From: an uncultured Selenomonas sp.
GTDB lineage: Bacteria; Bacillota; Negativicutes; Selenomonadales; Selenomonadaceae
Direction of reading: 5' to 3'
Assembly: GCA_947097535.1 (NCBI GenBank)
Contig: CAMURM010000102.1
Coordinates: 1 to 6,360, forward strand
Length of the DNA stretch: 6,360 nt
Below the pieces are notes generated by a model, which saw nothing but the letters and a program-made list of their open reading frames with translations, ran no database searches and was not told the origin of the DNA. Each line of letters opens with the position of its first letter. Within the stretch, counting starts at the first letter, position 1. Made by a program: the position numbers and the translations under genes. Shown one piece after another: positions 1-5,503 of this stretch.

Positions 1-80
1 AACTCTTCGCCATCAATCCCGGCGTGCGTGCGGCGGATGCACTTGAGGTACTCGCCGACATCATGTATCCGGAGAAATAA
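1..80 (+). CDS. C-terminal end of a probable periplasmic ABC-transporter substrate-binding protein (partial)
   Basis: Seen: reading from base 3, an open frame of 25 codons ends at TAA 78-80. It gives a C-terminus with the core NPGVRAADALEVLADIMYPE. The 5' part lies outside the window. Family knowledge: class III (FepB/BtuF/FecB-like) binding proteins for siderophores, heme or cobalamin often end in a helix of the pattern 'PGPR..-ALE-LA-IL-hPE', which this tail resembles. Such proteins capture the ligand in the periplasm after a TonB-dependent receptor imports it and deliver it to an inner-membrane ABC permease. The two receptor genes directly downstream fit that role. The match rests on one short helix, so the assignment is tentative, although the reading frame itself is fairly secure. 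The 154-bp gap to the next gene suggests that the receptors have their own promoter. Confidence 0.5.
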   Translation, partial: LFAINPGVRAADALEVLADIMYPEK

Positions 81-140
81 GATATCAGCAAATCGCCGAT
101 CAATGGAATAGTGTATCGCCACCGCAGGCAAAACCAAGGC

Positions 141-168
141 TTGTCCGGGCATTTAGGGAGTGTGTAAT
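141..168 (+). promoter_or_regulatory. Candidate promoter for the receptor pair
   Basis: Seen: TTGTCC at 141-146 and TGTAAT at 163-168, separated by 16 bp. They match the sigma-70-type consensus hexamers at 4/6 and 5/6 positions. The start site would be near 175, giving a leader of about 60 nt before the ATG at 235. The spacing is slightly short. A competing choice is TTGCGC (169-174) with TATCTA (191-196). This is a weak prediction, chosen as the best of several poor candidates in a leader that must probably hold a promoter. Confidence 0.3.
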
Positions 169-179
169 TTGCGCTCCCT
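155..179 (+). promoter_or_regulatory. Inverted repeat in the receptor leader
   Basis: Seen: AGGGAG at 155-160 pairs with CTCCCT at 174-179. As RNA the stem can extend inward by U-G, G-C and U-G pairs to 9 bp around the 7-nt loop 164-170. No T-run follows, so it is a poor intrinsic terminator for the upstream gene. It overlaps the candidate -10 element at 163-168, as an operator for an iron- or ligand-responsive repressor might. No recognisable Fur box (GATAAT repeats) was found. Function is not established. Confidence 0.35.
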
Positions 180-190
180 TGCGTCCGTTG

Positions 191-200
191 TATCTAGATA
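191..200. promoter_or_regulatory. 10-bp perfect palindrome TATCTAGATA
   Basis: Seen: TATCTAGATA is fully self-complementary. It lies 21 bp upstream of the Shine-Dalgarno sequence of the first receptor and inside its probable 5' untranslated leader. A DNA palindrome at this place could be half of a regulator site, but it is short and AT-rich and could be chance. It is not present before the second receptor. Confidence 0.2.
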
Positions 201-212
201 TCTCATAGGAAT

Positions 213-498
213 ACAAGGATAAGGAGTTGGAGCAATGCTGAAAAAGATCACGAAGAAGAAGAGCTTGCTGCTGACGACGGCTGTTCTCGCCGCCATGAGC
301 GTTCCTGCCTATGCGGCGGAGAAGAAGGCCGACGCTGAAAAGCACATCAAGACGGACGCCGTCGTCGTCACGGCATCGAGGACAGAGCAGGAAGTTAAAG
401 AAACGCCAAGCTCCGTCGAAGTCATCACGCGCGAGGACATCGACAAGATGGGCGCAGAGTCTGTGCGCCAAGCGCTGCAGCTCGCTATCGGCCTCGAT
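213..498 (+). repeat. Direct repeat, copy 1 (leader, signal peptide and plug start of receptor 1)
   Basis: Seen: this 286-bp stretch aligns without gaps to 2154-2439. It covers the Shine-Dalgarno leader (ACAAGGATAAGGAG), the signal peptide, the TonB box and the start of the plug. In its last 141 bp (358-498, residues 42-88) I count 10 differences, all synonymous, so the 47 encoded residues are identical in both receptors. This marks the tandem duplication and could also serve as a recombination or gene-conversion tract. Confidence 0.9.
221..226 (+). promoter_or_regulatory. Ribosome binding site of receptor 1
   Basis: AAGGAG lies 8 bases before the ATG at 235 and fixes that start. The same sequence and spacing recur before the second receptor. 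Confidence 0.85.
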
Positions 499-2148
499 AC
501 GCTAGAAAACCGCATGGTGGGCAATCGCGTTTCCATACGCGGCATGCAAACGAACCATACGTTGATCCTCGTCGACGGGCGGCGCGTACGCACGGGAAAT
601 ACGGATAGTACAACGAATGTCTACGAGCTCGAACGCTTCAACATCGACGATGTCGAGCGCATCGAGATCGTGCGCGGTGCAGCAAGCGCACTCTACGGCT
701 CGGAAGCCTTGGGCGGCGTCATCAACATCATTCTCAAAAAACCGAGCGAACAGAAAACATCGGTATCTTTAGATTGGACGAGCCGCCGCAAGGATGGTGG
801 CATCCGCTTCGACGCAGGCAAACACGGGAAGTGGAATATCTCAACGAGCCTCAAGCTCTCAGATTATCGCCAGCGTTTCACTGGTGACAAGAGCAATCTA
901 TACGGTAAGAAGTGCTTTTTCAATATCGAAGGCCGCATGGACATGGCAGAAGGTAAGTGGCTCGATGTTTTCGCAGATTACTTGAGCGAAGATCTTGAGC
1001 AGCGGGAATATGCCACAAACCATGTGCAATATGACAATGTGCGCCTGTCGACCGGCATCAAATATGCCGGTCGCGACAAACACGGCGACTATGAAATGCA
1101 GGTCTACTACACGCGCTTGCATACGGAGCAAGACCAAAGACGTATACCGGGCAGAAGGCTCAGGAACTTCGATGACATAACCTTCCGATCATTGATCTTT
1201 GATGGCAGACGCTCCATGCAGTTGACGAAAGATCATCTGCTGACCTTCGGCGGCGAGTGGCGCAAAGAAGATTATGAAGGCAGCCGTATGAAGGGCGGCA
1301 AAAGCGTCACGCGCGAGGGCGTCAACAGAAATTTCGGCGAAGATTCGGTGAACTATGCGGCATTCTATGTGCAGGACGAATGGCTCGTGCGTCCTGACTG
1401 GCTGCTCATTCCGTCCGTGCGTTTCGATCACAGCACCTCCTTCGGCAGCAAGGTGACCGGCAACCTTGGCACGACATATAAAATCAATCAAGGGCTGCGC
1501 TTCAAGGCGAACATCGGCACGGCATATCGTGCGCCGACATCCCTTGAACTTTATATGGATTGGGGGAATCCAGTGATATTGATCGAAGGGAATCCAAACC
1601 TCAAACCCGAAACGGCACTGAACTTCGATCTCGGCTTCGAGTGGAGTCAAGAAAAGACTTTCGGGAAAATCACCTACTTTCATAACAAAGTCGATAATTT
1701 GATCGGTAGGATTCGGCTCCCGTCACCGCCCACCTACCATTATGGTTATACAAATATAGGTAAAACAACGCTGCAAGGAATCGAGCTGGAAGCGAAGCAA
1801 ACGCTCGGCAATGGCTTCTCCGTACGCGGCCTCTATACCTACCTCGATGCGCGTGACGACAGAACGGGAGCGCGACTTGAGGAACGTCCCTATCACAAGG
1901 CAAGCCTGCAGCTCAGCTACGACGATATGAAGAACGGCTGGAATGCAACGCTGTGGAACGATTGGACGAGCGGCTATTATTCGAGCTCAAAAAATCATTC
2001 CATCAACATCATGAACCTCGTCATCAACAAAAAAATCAATAGCAACTTCAGTGCCTACTTCGGCATCGACAACATACTCGAAGCAGAGAACGAAGCATTT
2101 CCCTACGACGGTAGAGTCTGGCGCGGTGGCGTGCATATGACATTCTAA
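235..2148 (+). CDS. TonB-dependent outer-membrane receptor, copy 1 (637 aa)
   Basis: Role: a 22-strand outer-membrane barrel that binds a scarce ligand (iron-siderophore, heme or corrinoid type) and imports it using TonB-ExbBD energy. Seen: a signal peptide at residues 1-27 (Lys-rich start, LLLTTAVLAAMSVPAYA, cleavage after Ala27 or Ala28), a TonB box DAVVVTAS (41-48), and a plug at about 50-165 with IRGM, LVDGRRV, VERIEIVRGAASALYGSEAL and GGVINII (160-166). A barrel follows, with YRAP at 431-434, NPNLKPE at 453-459 and a C-terminal Phe637, as expected for BAM-dependent insertion. The length is normal for FepA/BtuB/HmuR-like receptors. The YRAP...NPNL pair is reminiscent of the FRAP/NPNL boxes of heme receptors, but no His lies between the boxes here; a plug His is present at position 108. 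The substrate cannot be assigned from sequence. It is followed after 27 bp by a close paralogue and is probably co-transcribed with it. Confidence 0.95.
   Translation: MLKKITKKKSLLLTTAVLAAMSVPAYAAEKKADAEKHIKTDAVVVTASRTEQEVKETPSSVEVITREDIDKMGAESVRQALQLAIGLDTLENRMVGNRVSIRGMQTNHTLILVDGRRVRTGNTDSTTNVYELERFNIDDVERIEIVRGAASALYGSEALGGVINIILKKPSEQKTSVSLDWTSRRKDGGIRFDAGKHGKWNISTSLKLSDYRQRFTGDKSNLYGKKCFFNIEGRMDMAEGKWLDVFADYLSEDLEQREYATNHVQYDNVRLSTGIKYAGRDKHGDYEMQVYYTRLHTEQDQRRIPGRRLRNFDDITFRSLIFDGRRSMQLTKDHLLTFGGEWRKEDYEGSRMKGGKSVTREGVNRNFGEDSVNYAAFYVQDEWLVRPDWLLIPSVRFDHSTSFGSKVTGNLGTTYKINQGLRFKANIGTAYRAPTSLELYMDWGNPVILIEGNPNLKPETALNFDLGFEWSQEKTFGKITYFHNKVDNLIGRIRLPSPPTYHYGYTNIGKTTLQGIELEAKQTLGNGFSVRGLYTYLDARDDRTGARLEERPYHKASLQLSYDDMKNGWNATLWNDWTSGYYSSSKNHSINIMNLVINKKINSNFSAYFGIDNILEAENEAFPYDGRVWRGGVHMTF
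1885..1922 (+). repeat. 38-bp identical block, copy 1
   Basis: Seen: 38 bases identical to 3868-3905, encoding RPYHKASLQLSY and the following Asp codon minus its last base. It lies in a barrel strand near the C-terminus and is flanked by diverged loop sequence. It is the longest perfect match I noticed between the two receptor genes. Confidence 0.9.
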
Positions 2149-2153
2149 GAAAC

Positions 2154-2439
2154 ACAAGGATAAGGAGATGGAGTAATGCTGAAAAAGATCACAAAGAAGA
2201 AGAGCCTGCTGCTGACGGCAGCCATCCTCGCTGCCATGAGCGTCCCCGTGCAGGCGGCGGAGAAGAGGCAGGAGGACGGAAAAGCGATCAAAACGGGCGC
2301 CGTCGTCGTCACGGCATCGAGGACGGAGCAGGAAGTCAAAGAAACGCCTAGCTCCGTCGAGGTCATCACGCGCGAGGACATCGACAAGATGGGCGCGGAA
2401 TCTGTGCGCCAAGCGCTGCAGCTCGCCATCGGTCTGGAC
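2154..2439 (+). repeat. Direct repeat, copy 2 (leader, signal peptide and plug start of receptor 2)
   Basis: Seen: gap-free partner of 213-498. The duplicated unit includes the leader and ribosome binding site from ACAAGGATAAGGAG onward, so each copy carries its own translation start. The homology fades just upstream of 2154, where the receptor 1 stop codon lies. This places the duplication junction within the 27-bp gap. Confidence 0.9.
2162..2167 (+). promoter_or_regulatory. Ribosome binding site of receptor 2
   Basis: AAGGAG lies 8 bases before the ATG at 2176. The whole 27-bp gap between the receptor genes is taken up by this copied leader, leaving no room for a separate promoter or terminator within the gap. 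Confidence 0.85.
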
Positions 2440-4167
2440 TTGATGGAAAACGGCATGGTGGGCAATAAAGTATCCATTCGCGGCATGTACACGAACCAGA
2501 CGTTGATTCTGATTGATGGCCGCCGTGTGCGCACGGAAGATACAGGATCTACGATGAATTTCTATGAGCTGGATCGCGTCAATATGGACGATGTTGAGCG
2601 CATCGAAAGCGTGCGCGGCGCGGCAAGCTCACTCTATGGTTCGGAAGCCCTTGGCGGTGTCATCAATATTATTCGCAAGAAAGCGGACGAGCAGAAGACC
2701 ACTGTCACGGCAGATTGGACAACGCGCCGCGCGGATGGCGGCATCCGCTACGACACGGGAAAGCAAGGCAGATGGAATCTCTCGACGAGCTTCAAGCTCT
2801 CGGATTATCGCGAACGCGGCGACGAGGCCATAAGCAATCAGTTTGGTAAGAGGTACTTTTTCAACATCGAAGGTCGCCTGGACGTGGCAAAGGACAAGTG
2901 GCTGGATGTCTTCTTCGACTACATGAAAGAAGACCTCTACGCCAGAGAGATTGATAACCAAGGTGCAGACTATGACCAGGTGCGCGTAGCGACAGGCGTC
3001 AAGTACGCGGGGCGCGACAAGCGCGGCGACTATGAGGCGCAAGTTTACTACACCCGCTTTCATAAGGATCAAGAACGGCGGGACAGAGCGAACAGCAACT
3101 TTCTCGGCTTCGATGATATGACCTTCAAATCCTTGATTTTCGATGGCAGACGCTCTTTGCAGCTGACGAACGATCACTTGCTGACCTTTGGCGGTGAATA
3201 TCGCAAAGAGGACTACGATAGTACGCGCTTGACGGGCAGCGGTTTCATATCACGTAACGGTATCACAAGCCCGTTTGGCAAAAACTCCGTGCGATACGCC
3301 GCGCTTTATGTACAGGACGAGTGGCTCGCAAGCCCTGACTGGCTGCTCATTCCGTCCATACGCTGGGATTACAGCAGTTCCTTCGGCAGTAAAGTGACGG
3401 GAAAACTCGGTACCACGTATAAGATCAATAAAGATCTGCGCTTCAAGGCGAACATCGGTACGGCGTACCGCGCACCGACAGCGAGCGAACTTTACTTGGA
3501 TTGGCCAGGTATGCCGGGCGGCAGAACTATGAAACCTTGGCTGCATGGCAATCCCAACCTTAAACCAGAAACAGCGTTGAATTTTGATTTGGGGGTTGAG
3601 CTGGAAAAGGGCAAGACCTTTGGCAAGGTGACATATTTTCACAACAAAGTCAGCGATTTGATTAACGGCACCTTCGATCACCGGACGATCATCCATCCGG
3701 GACCGCCTCCGATTGGATTTATACACATAAAATATCAAAATGTAAAAGAGGCGATTTTACAAGGAATCGAACTGGAAGCAAGGCAAGCGCTCGGCAATGG
3801 CTTCTCCGTGCGCGGTCTCTATACCTACCTTGATGCACGCAATGACGATGGCAAGCGTCTGGATTATCGTCCCTATCACAAGGCAAGCCTGCAGCTCAGC
3901 TACGATGATGCGAAGCATGGCTGGAACGCGACGCTTTGGAACGATTGGATTGCAGGCTACGGTTACGAGGAAACTGTTGGCAGCGGCAGGAATGCCCGAA
4001 CCGTTGCTAAAAATGCTTCTCTGAGCATCCTGAACCTCGTCGTCAGCAAGAAGTTCAATGATCACTTCAGCGCTTACCTCGGCGTTGACAACATCTTCGA
4101 CAAAGAGAGCGATGCTCTCGCTTACGACGGCAGAATCTGGCGCGGCGGCGTGAATATGACATTCTGA
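2176..4167 (+). CDS. TonB-dependent outer-membrane receptor, copy 2 (663 aa)
   Basis: Same family and role as the preceding gene. Seen: signal peptide 1-27 (ending VQA, cleavage before AEK), TonB box GAVVVTAS (41-48), plug to about 166 with GGVINII, YRAP at 431-434, NPNLKPE at 459-465 and C-terminal Phe663. The alignment with copy 1 is gap-free to YRAP. After that, this protein is 26 residues longer through indels in predicted extracellular loops: +6 between YRAP and NPNL, about +9 in a His/Pro-rich loop around 497-525, -1 after DAR, and about +12 around 596-613. A His (457) sits just before GNPNL, where heme receptors of the HemR/HmuR type carry a ligand His. Copy 1 lacks it, while copy 2 has Gln at the plug position where copy 1 has His108. 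The plug motif reads VERIESVRG, with Ser where Ile/Val is usual. The ligand is unknown. It ends 13 bp before a strong terminator and closes the operon. Confidence 0.95.
   Translation: MLKKITKKKSLLLTAAILAAMSVPVQAAEKRQEDGKAIKTGAVVVTASRTEQEVKETPSSVEVITREDIDKMGAESVRQALQLAIGLDLMENGMVGNKVSIRGMYTNQTLILIDGRRVRTEDTGSTMNFYELDRVNMDDVERIESVRGAASSLYGSEALGGVINIIRKKADEQKTTVTADWTTRRADGGIRYDTGKQGRWNLSTSFKLSDYRERGDEAISNQFGKRYFFNIEGRLDVAKDKWLDVFFDYMKEDLYAREIDNQGADYDQVRVATGVKYAGRDKRGDYEAQVYYTRFHKDQERRDRANSNFLGFDDMTFKSLIFDGRRSLQLTNDHLLTFGGEYRKEDYDSTRLTGSGFISRNGITSPFGKNSVRYAALYVQDEWLASPDWLLIPSIRWDYSSSFGSKVTGKLGTTYKINKDLRFKANIGTAYRAPTASELYLDWPGMPGGRTMKPWLHGNPNLKPETALNFDLGVELEKGKTFGKVTYFHNKVSDLINGTFDHRTIIHPGPPPIGFIHIKYQNVKEAILQGIELEARQALGNGFSVRGLYTYLDARNDDGKRLDYRPYHKASLQLSYDDAKHGWNATLWNDWIAGYGYEETVGSGRNARTVAKNASLSILNLVVSKKFNDHFSAYLGVDNIFDKESDALAYDGRIWRGGVNMTF
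3868..3905 (+). repeat. 38-bp identical block, copy 2
   Basis: Perfect match to 1885-1922. Together with the 5' repeat, it shows that conserved barrel strands and the plug are nearly unchanged at DNA level while loop-coding DNA between them differs. Confidence 0.9.
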
Positions 4168-4180
4168 GACAGCAAGGTGA

Positions 4181-4214
4181 AAAGCCCCCACATGCAAAAG
4201 TTTGGGGGCTTTTT
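4181..4214 (+). terminator. Intrinsic terminator of the receptor operon
   Basis: Seen: AAAGCCCCCA (4181-4190) pairs perfectly with TGGGGGCTTT (4203-4212) around a 12-nt loop, ending in a five-T run (4210-4214). It lies 13 bp after the stop of receptor 2. On the opposite strand the same stem is followed by TTTTC, so it may work weakly in both directions. The loop plus downstream bases can form an alternative stem, ATGCAAAA (4192-4199) with TTTTGCAT (4211-4218), which excludes the terminator stem. Confidence 0.9.
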
Positions 4215-4336
4215 GCATATCAGTTTGCCGTTCATCGTCTTTGTCGCCCAGCGTATGATATACCTGTCGCTTATATAAAAGTCGCCGTTTGCCGCCCTGC
4301 ATATAACACGAGTGCCTGCGGCGGACAAGCCATATA

Positions 4337-4366
4337 TTGACGCTGCACCATAAGAAAACGTATAAT
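4337..4366 (+). promoter_or_regulatory. Strong sigma-70-type promoter for the membrane-protein gene
   Basis: Seen: TTGACG (4337-4342) and a perfect TATAAT (4361-4366), separated by 18 bp. Transcription should start near 4373, about 34 nt before the ATG at 4407. The promoter therefore also excludes the in-frame ATG at 4365, which overlaps the -10 box. With the terminator upstream, it makes the next gene an independent unit. The 239-bp gap from 4168 to 4406 otherwise holds AT-rich sequence (about 4253-4305) with no further gene that I can support. Confidence 0.85.
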
Positions 4367-4394
4367 GGAGAAAACAATTCAGCAAACGATGGAG

Positions 4395-4400
4395 AGGAGG
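4395..4400 (+). promoter_or_regulatory. Ribosome binding site deciding the start at 4407
   Basis: A full AGGAGG, within GGAGAGGAGG (4391-4400), lies 6 bases before ATG 4407. The earlier in-frame ATGs at 4365 and 4389 have no such site, so the shorter 336-aa product is preferred. Confidence 0.9.
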
Positions 4401-4406
4401 AATCCT

Positions 4407-5417
4407 ATGAAGGTGCCAAAGGATGCGCAGCTGGCGATCGCGATCGGCTTTGCGGCGTTTTTCCTCTTTGTGGGCTTGGGAGTCTACGGCATATATTATT
4501 TCTTCACGGGCGGCTGCGATGAGAACAGCGAGCCTTATTCCGCCTACGAGGTGCGCGAAAAAATCGAGGCGGAGTACGATTTTCCCGTCGAGCTTGAATA
4601 TCTGGGTGAGACGGTCACGCAGGAAAAGCCGTGGAAAAGGGTCGACTACGCCTTCCGCGACAAGGAGCGCGACTTCACGTTCACCGCGCATGCGAAGGTC
4701 GCGCCTATCAATGCGTCGATCCCCTTCATTATCCTGCCGGGTGGGCGCTCCTACTATACCGACTATCCTGAGCGCTGCCTCGATCGGCTCAACGATGAGG
4801 TGCAGGAGTGCGCGAAAAAGCGCGGCCTGCGCTTCATCACGCCCGAGGAGAAGGCGGCGCATCTCGGCTACCAAGGCGGCGTCGATACCGTTTTCCTGAC
4901 GAATGAAAAGCAGCTCGCGGATGCAGCGGAGCTGTTCCTCGAAATCGCGCAGATCTACGATGTGGCGCGTTTTGGCGATCATGGCGCTTGGCGCGATATC
5001 GCCTTTTGCTATCTGCCGTCGGGCGAGACGGATCTCAAGAAGGCGCAGCTCGTCTGCGTGCTGTATCTGCGTGGCAAGCGGGACGTCTATGACGCGAACG
5101 GCATCTCGGATTATATCGTCTCAAACAGCAAGAGCGAGGCGGAGCCTTTTCTGCTCCGCTTGAAGGGCGGCTGGCAGGACAAAACCTGGCGGGCGAAAAA
5201 GAAGGCCGCGGACGGCATCGGCACGGGCGGGAGCAATCCGGGTGATTCGGGCGCTCTCGGCTCGCACGATGACCGAACGCCTTGGGACGACTGGGGCGAC
5301 TGGGATGATTGGAGCGATTGGGATGGCTGGGATGATTGGAGCGATGCGGACAGCGACCGCCCGGAATTCCTCACGCCGCCCATCTCTCCCTCGCGCCGAG
5401 AGCCGAGCTGGATCTGA
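4407..5417 (+). CDS. Membrane-anchored protein of unknown function with a Trp/Asp triplet-repeat tail (336 aa)
   Basis: I do not recognise a family. Seen in order: a short N-terminus with Lys2 and Lys5; one hydrophobic helix at about residues 8-33 (LAIAIGFAAFFLFVGLGVYG and on to FF), suggesting an uncleaved anchor with the rest outside the cytoplasm; a globular region at about 40-255 starting YSAYEVREKIEAEYDFPVEL, with mixed alpha/beta character; a Lys/Gly/Ser linker at about 260-290; seven Trp-x-x triplets at 293-313; an acidic stretch to 317; and a Pro/Ser/Arg tail ending PSWI. Cys37 just after the helix sits in TGGC, which does not fit a lipobox, so a lipoprotein is unlikely. The start is fixed by AGGAGG and by the promoter overlapping the alternative ATG. 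The gene has its own promoter and lies 86 bp before an alcohol dehydrogenase, with no clear functional link. It has no Pro-rich region or C-terminal domain of a TonB protein, so a role in powering the receptors is not supported. Confidence 0.85.
   Translation: MKVPKDAQLAIAIGFAAFFLFVGLGVYGIYYFFTGGCDENSEPYSAYEVREKIEAEYDFPVELEYLGETVTQEKPWKRVDYAFRDKERDFTFTAHAKVAPINASIPFIILPGGRSYYTDYPERCLDRLNDEVQECAKKRGLRFITPEEKAAHLGYQGGVDTVFLTNEKQLADAAELFLEIAQIYDVARFGDHGAWRDIAFCYLPSGETDLKKAQLVCVLYLRGKRDVYDANGISDYIVSNSKSEAEPFLLRLKGGWQDKTWRAKKKAADGIGTGGSNPGDSGALGSHDDRTPWDDWGDWDDWSDWDGWDDWSDADSDRPEFLTPPISPSRREPSWI
5283..5345 (+). repeat. 9-bp tandem repeat (7 units) encoding Trp-x-x triplets
   Basis: Seen: seven consecutive 9-bp units starting TGG encode WDD, WGD, WDD, WSD, WDG, WDD and WSD, residues 293-313 of the membrane protein. 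The 18-mer TGGGATGATTGGAGCGAT occurs exactly twice (5301-5318 and 5328-5345), which points to recent duplication by slippage or unequal crossing-over. Because the unit length is a multiple of three, gain or loss of units would change the tail length without shifting the frame. Confidence 0.95.
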
Positions 5418-5454
5418 TTCGAGGTCAGAGGCGTGCAGCTTTTGTTTCCGACCG

Positions 5455-5469
5455 CCTGCACCGTGCAGG
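5455..5469 (+). terminator. 15-bp palindrome, possible weak terminator or operator
   Basis: Seen: CCTGCAC-C-GTGCAGG is a perfect inverted repeat around one base. As RNA it would fold as a 6-bp stem with a CCG loop. AATTTT follows, a poor T-run. It lies in the 86-bp gap between the membrane-protein stop and the dehydrogenase start. It could be a weak terminator, or a DNA operator for the dehydrogenase gene. No convincing -35/-10 pair was found in this gap, so read-through from 4337 remains possible. Confidence 0.35.
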
Positions 5470-5489
5470 AATTTTGCAGCATTGAAGAT

Positions 5490-5496
5490 GGGGAGG
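5490..5496 (+). promoter_or_regulatory. Ribosome binding site of the alcohol dehydrogenase
   Basis: GGGGAGG lies 7 bases before ATG 5504 and selects that start. The resulting N-terminus aligns well with the usual start of the family (F-x-x-PTEIVFG-x-G). Confidence 0.85.
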
Positions 5497-5503
5497 TACG
5501 AAC

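Noticed and set aside
81..234. Cobalamin or other riboswitch in the receptor leader
   Set aside because: The leader is short (about 60 nt if the promoter at 141-168 is right). I could find no B12-box-like sequence or other known aptamer core.
1189..1683. Minus-strand open frames inside the receptors (here and at 2629-3177, 3250-3738 and similar places)
   Set aside because: They are antisense to conserved barrel sequence, occur in parallel in both paralogues, and lack ribosome binding sites and recognisable domains.
213..4167. Phase-variable or shufflon-like switching between the two receptor genes
   Set aside because: The copies are direct, not inverted, both have complete signals and frames, and no recombinase gene or short recombination sites are visible in the window. 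Ordinary duplication explains the pattern.
4365..4406. Upstream in-frame starts (ATG 4365 or ATG 4389) for the membrane protein
   Set aside because: ATG 4365 overlaps the -10 box TATAAT and would lie upstream of the predicted transcription start. ATG 4389 has no Shine-Dalgarno, while ATG 4407 has AGGAGG at ideal spacing.
4440..4520. Lipoprotein signal at Cys37 of the membrane protein
   Set aside because: The residues before the Cys are TGG instead of a lipobox such as L-[AS]-[GA], and the preceding hydrophobic helix is long (about 26 residues), which fits a membrane anchor better.
4122..4982. Minus-strand open frame of 286 codons
   Set aside because: It runs through the terminator, the promoter at 4337-4366 and the 5' half of the well-supported + strand gene. 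Its composition is that of an antisense shadow.
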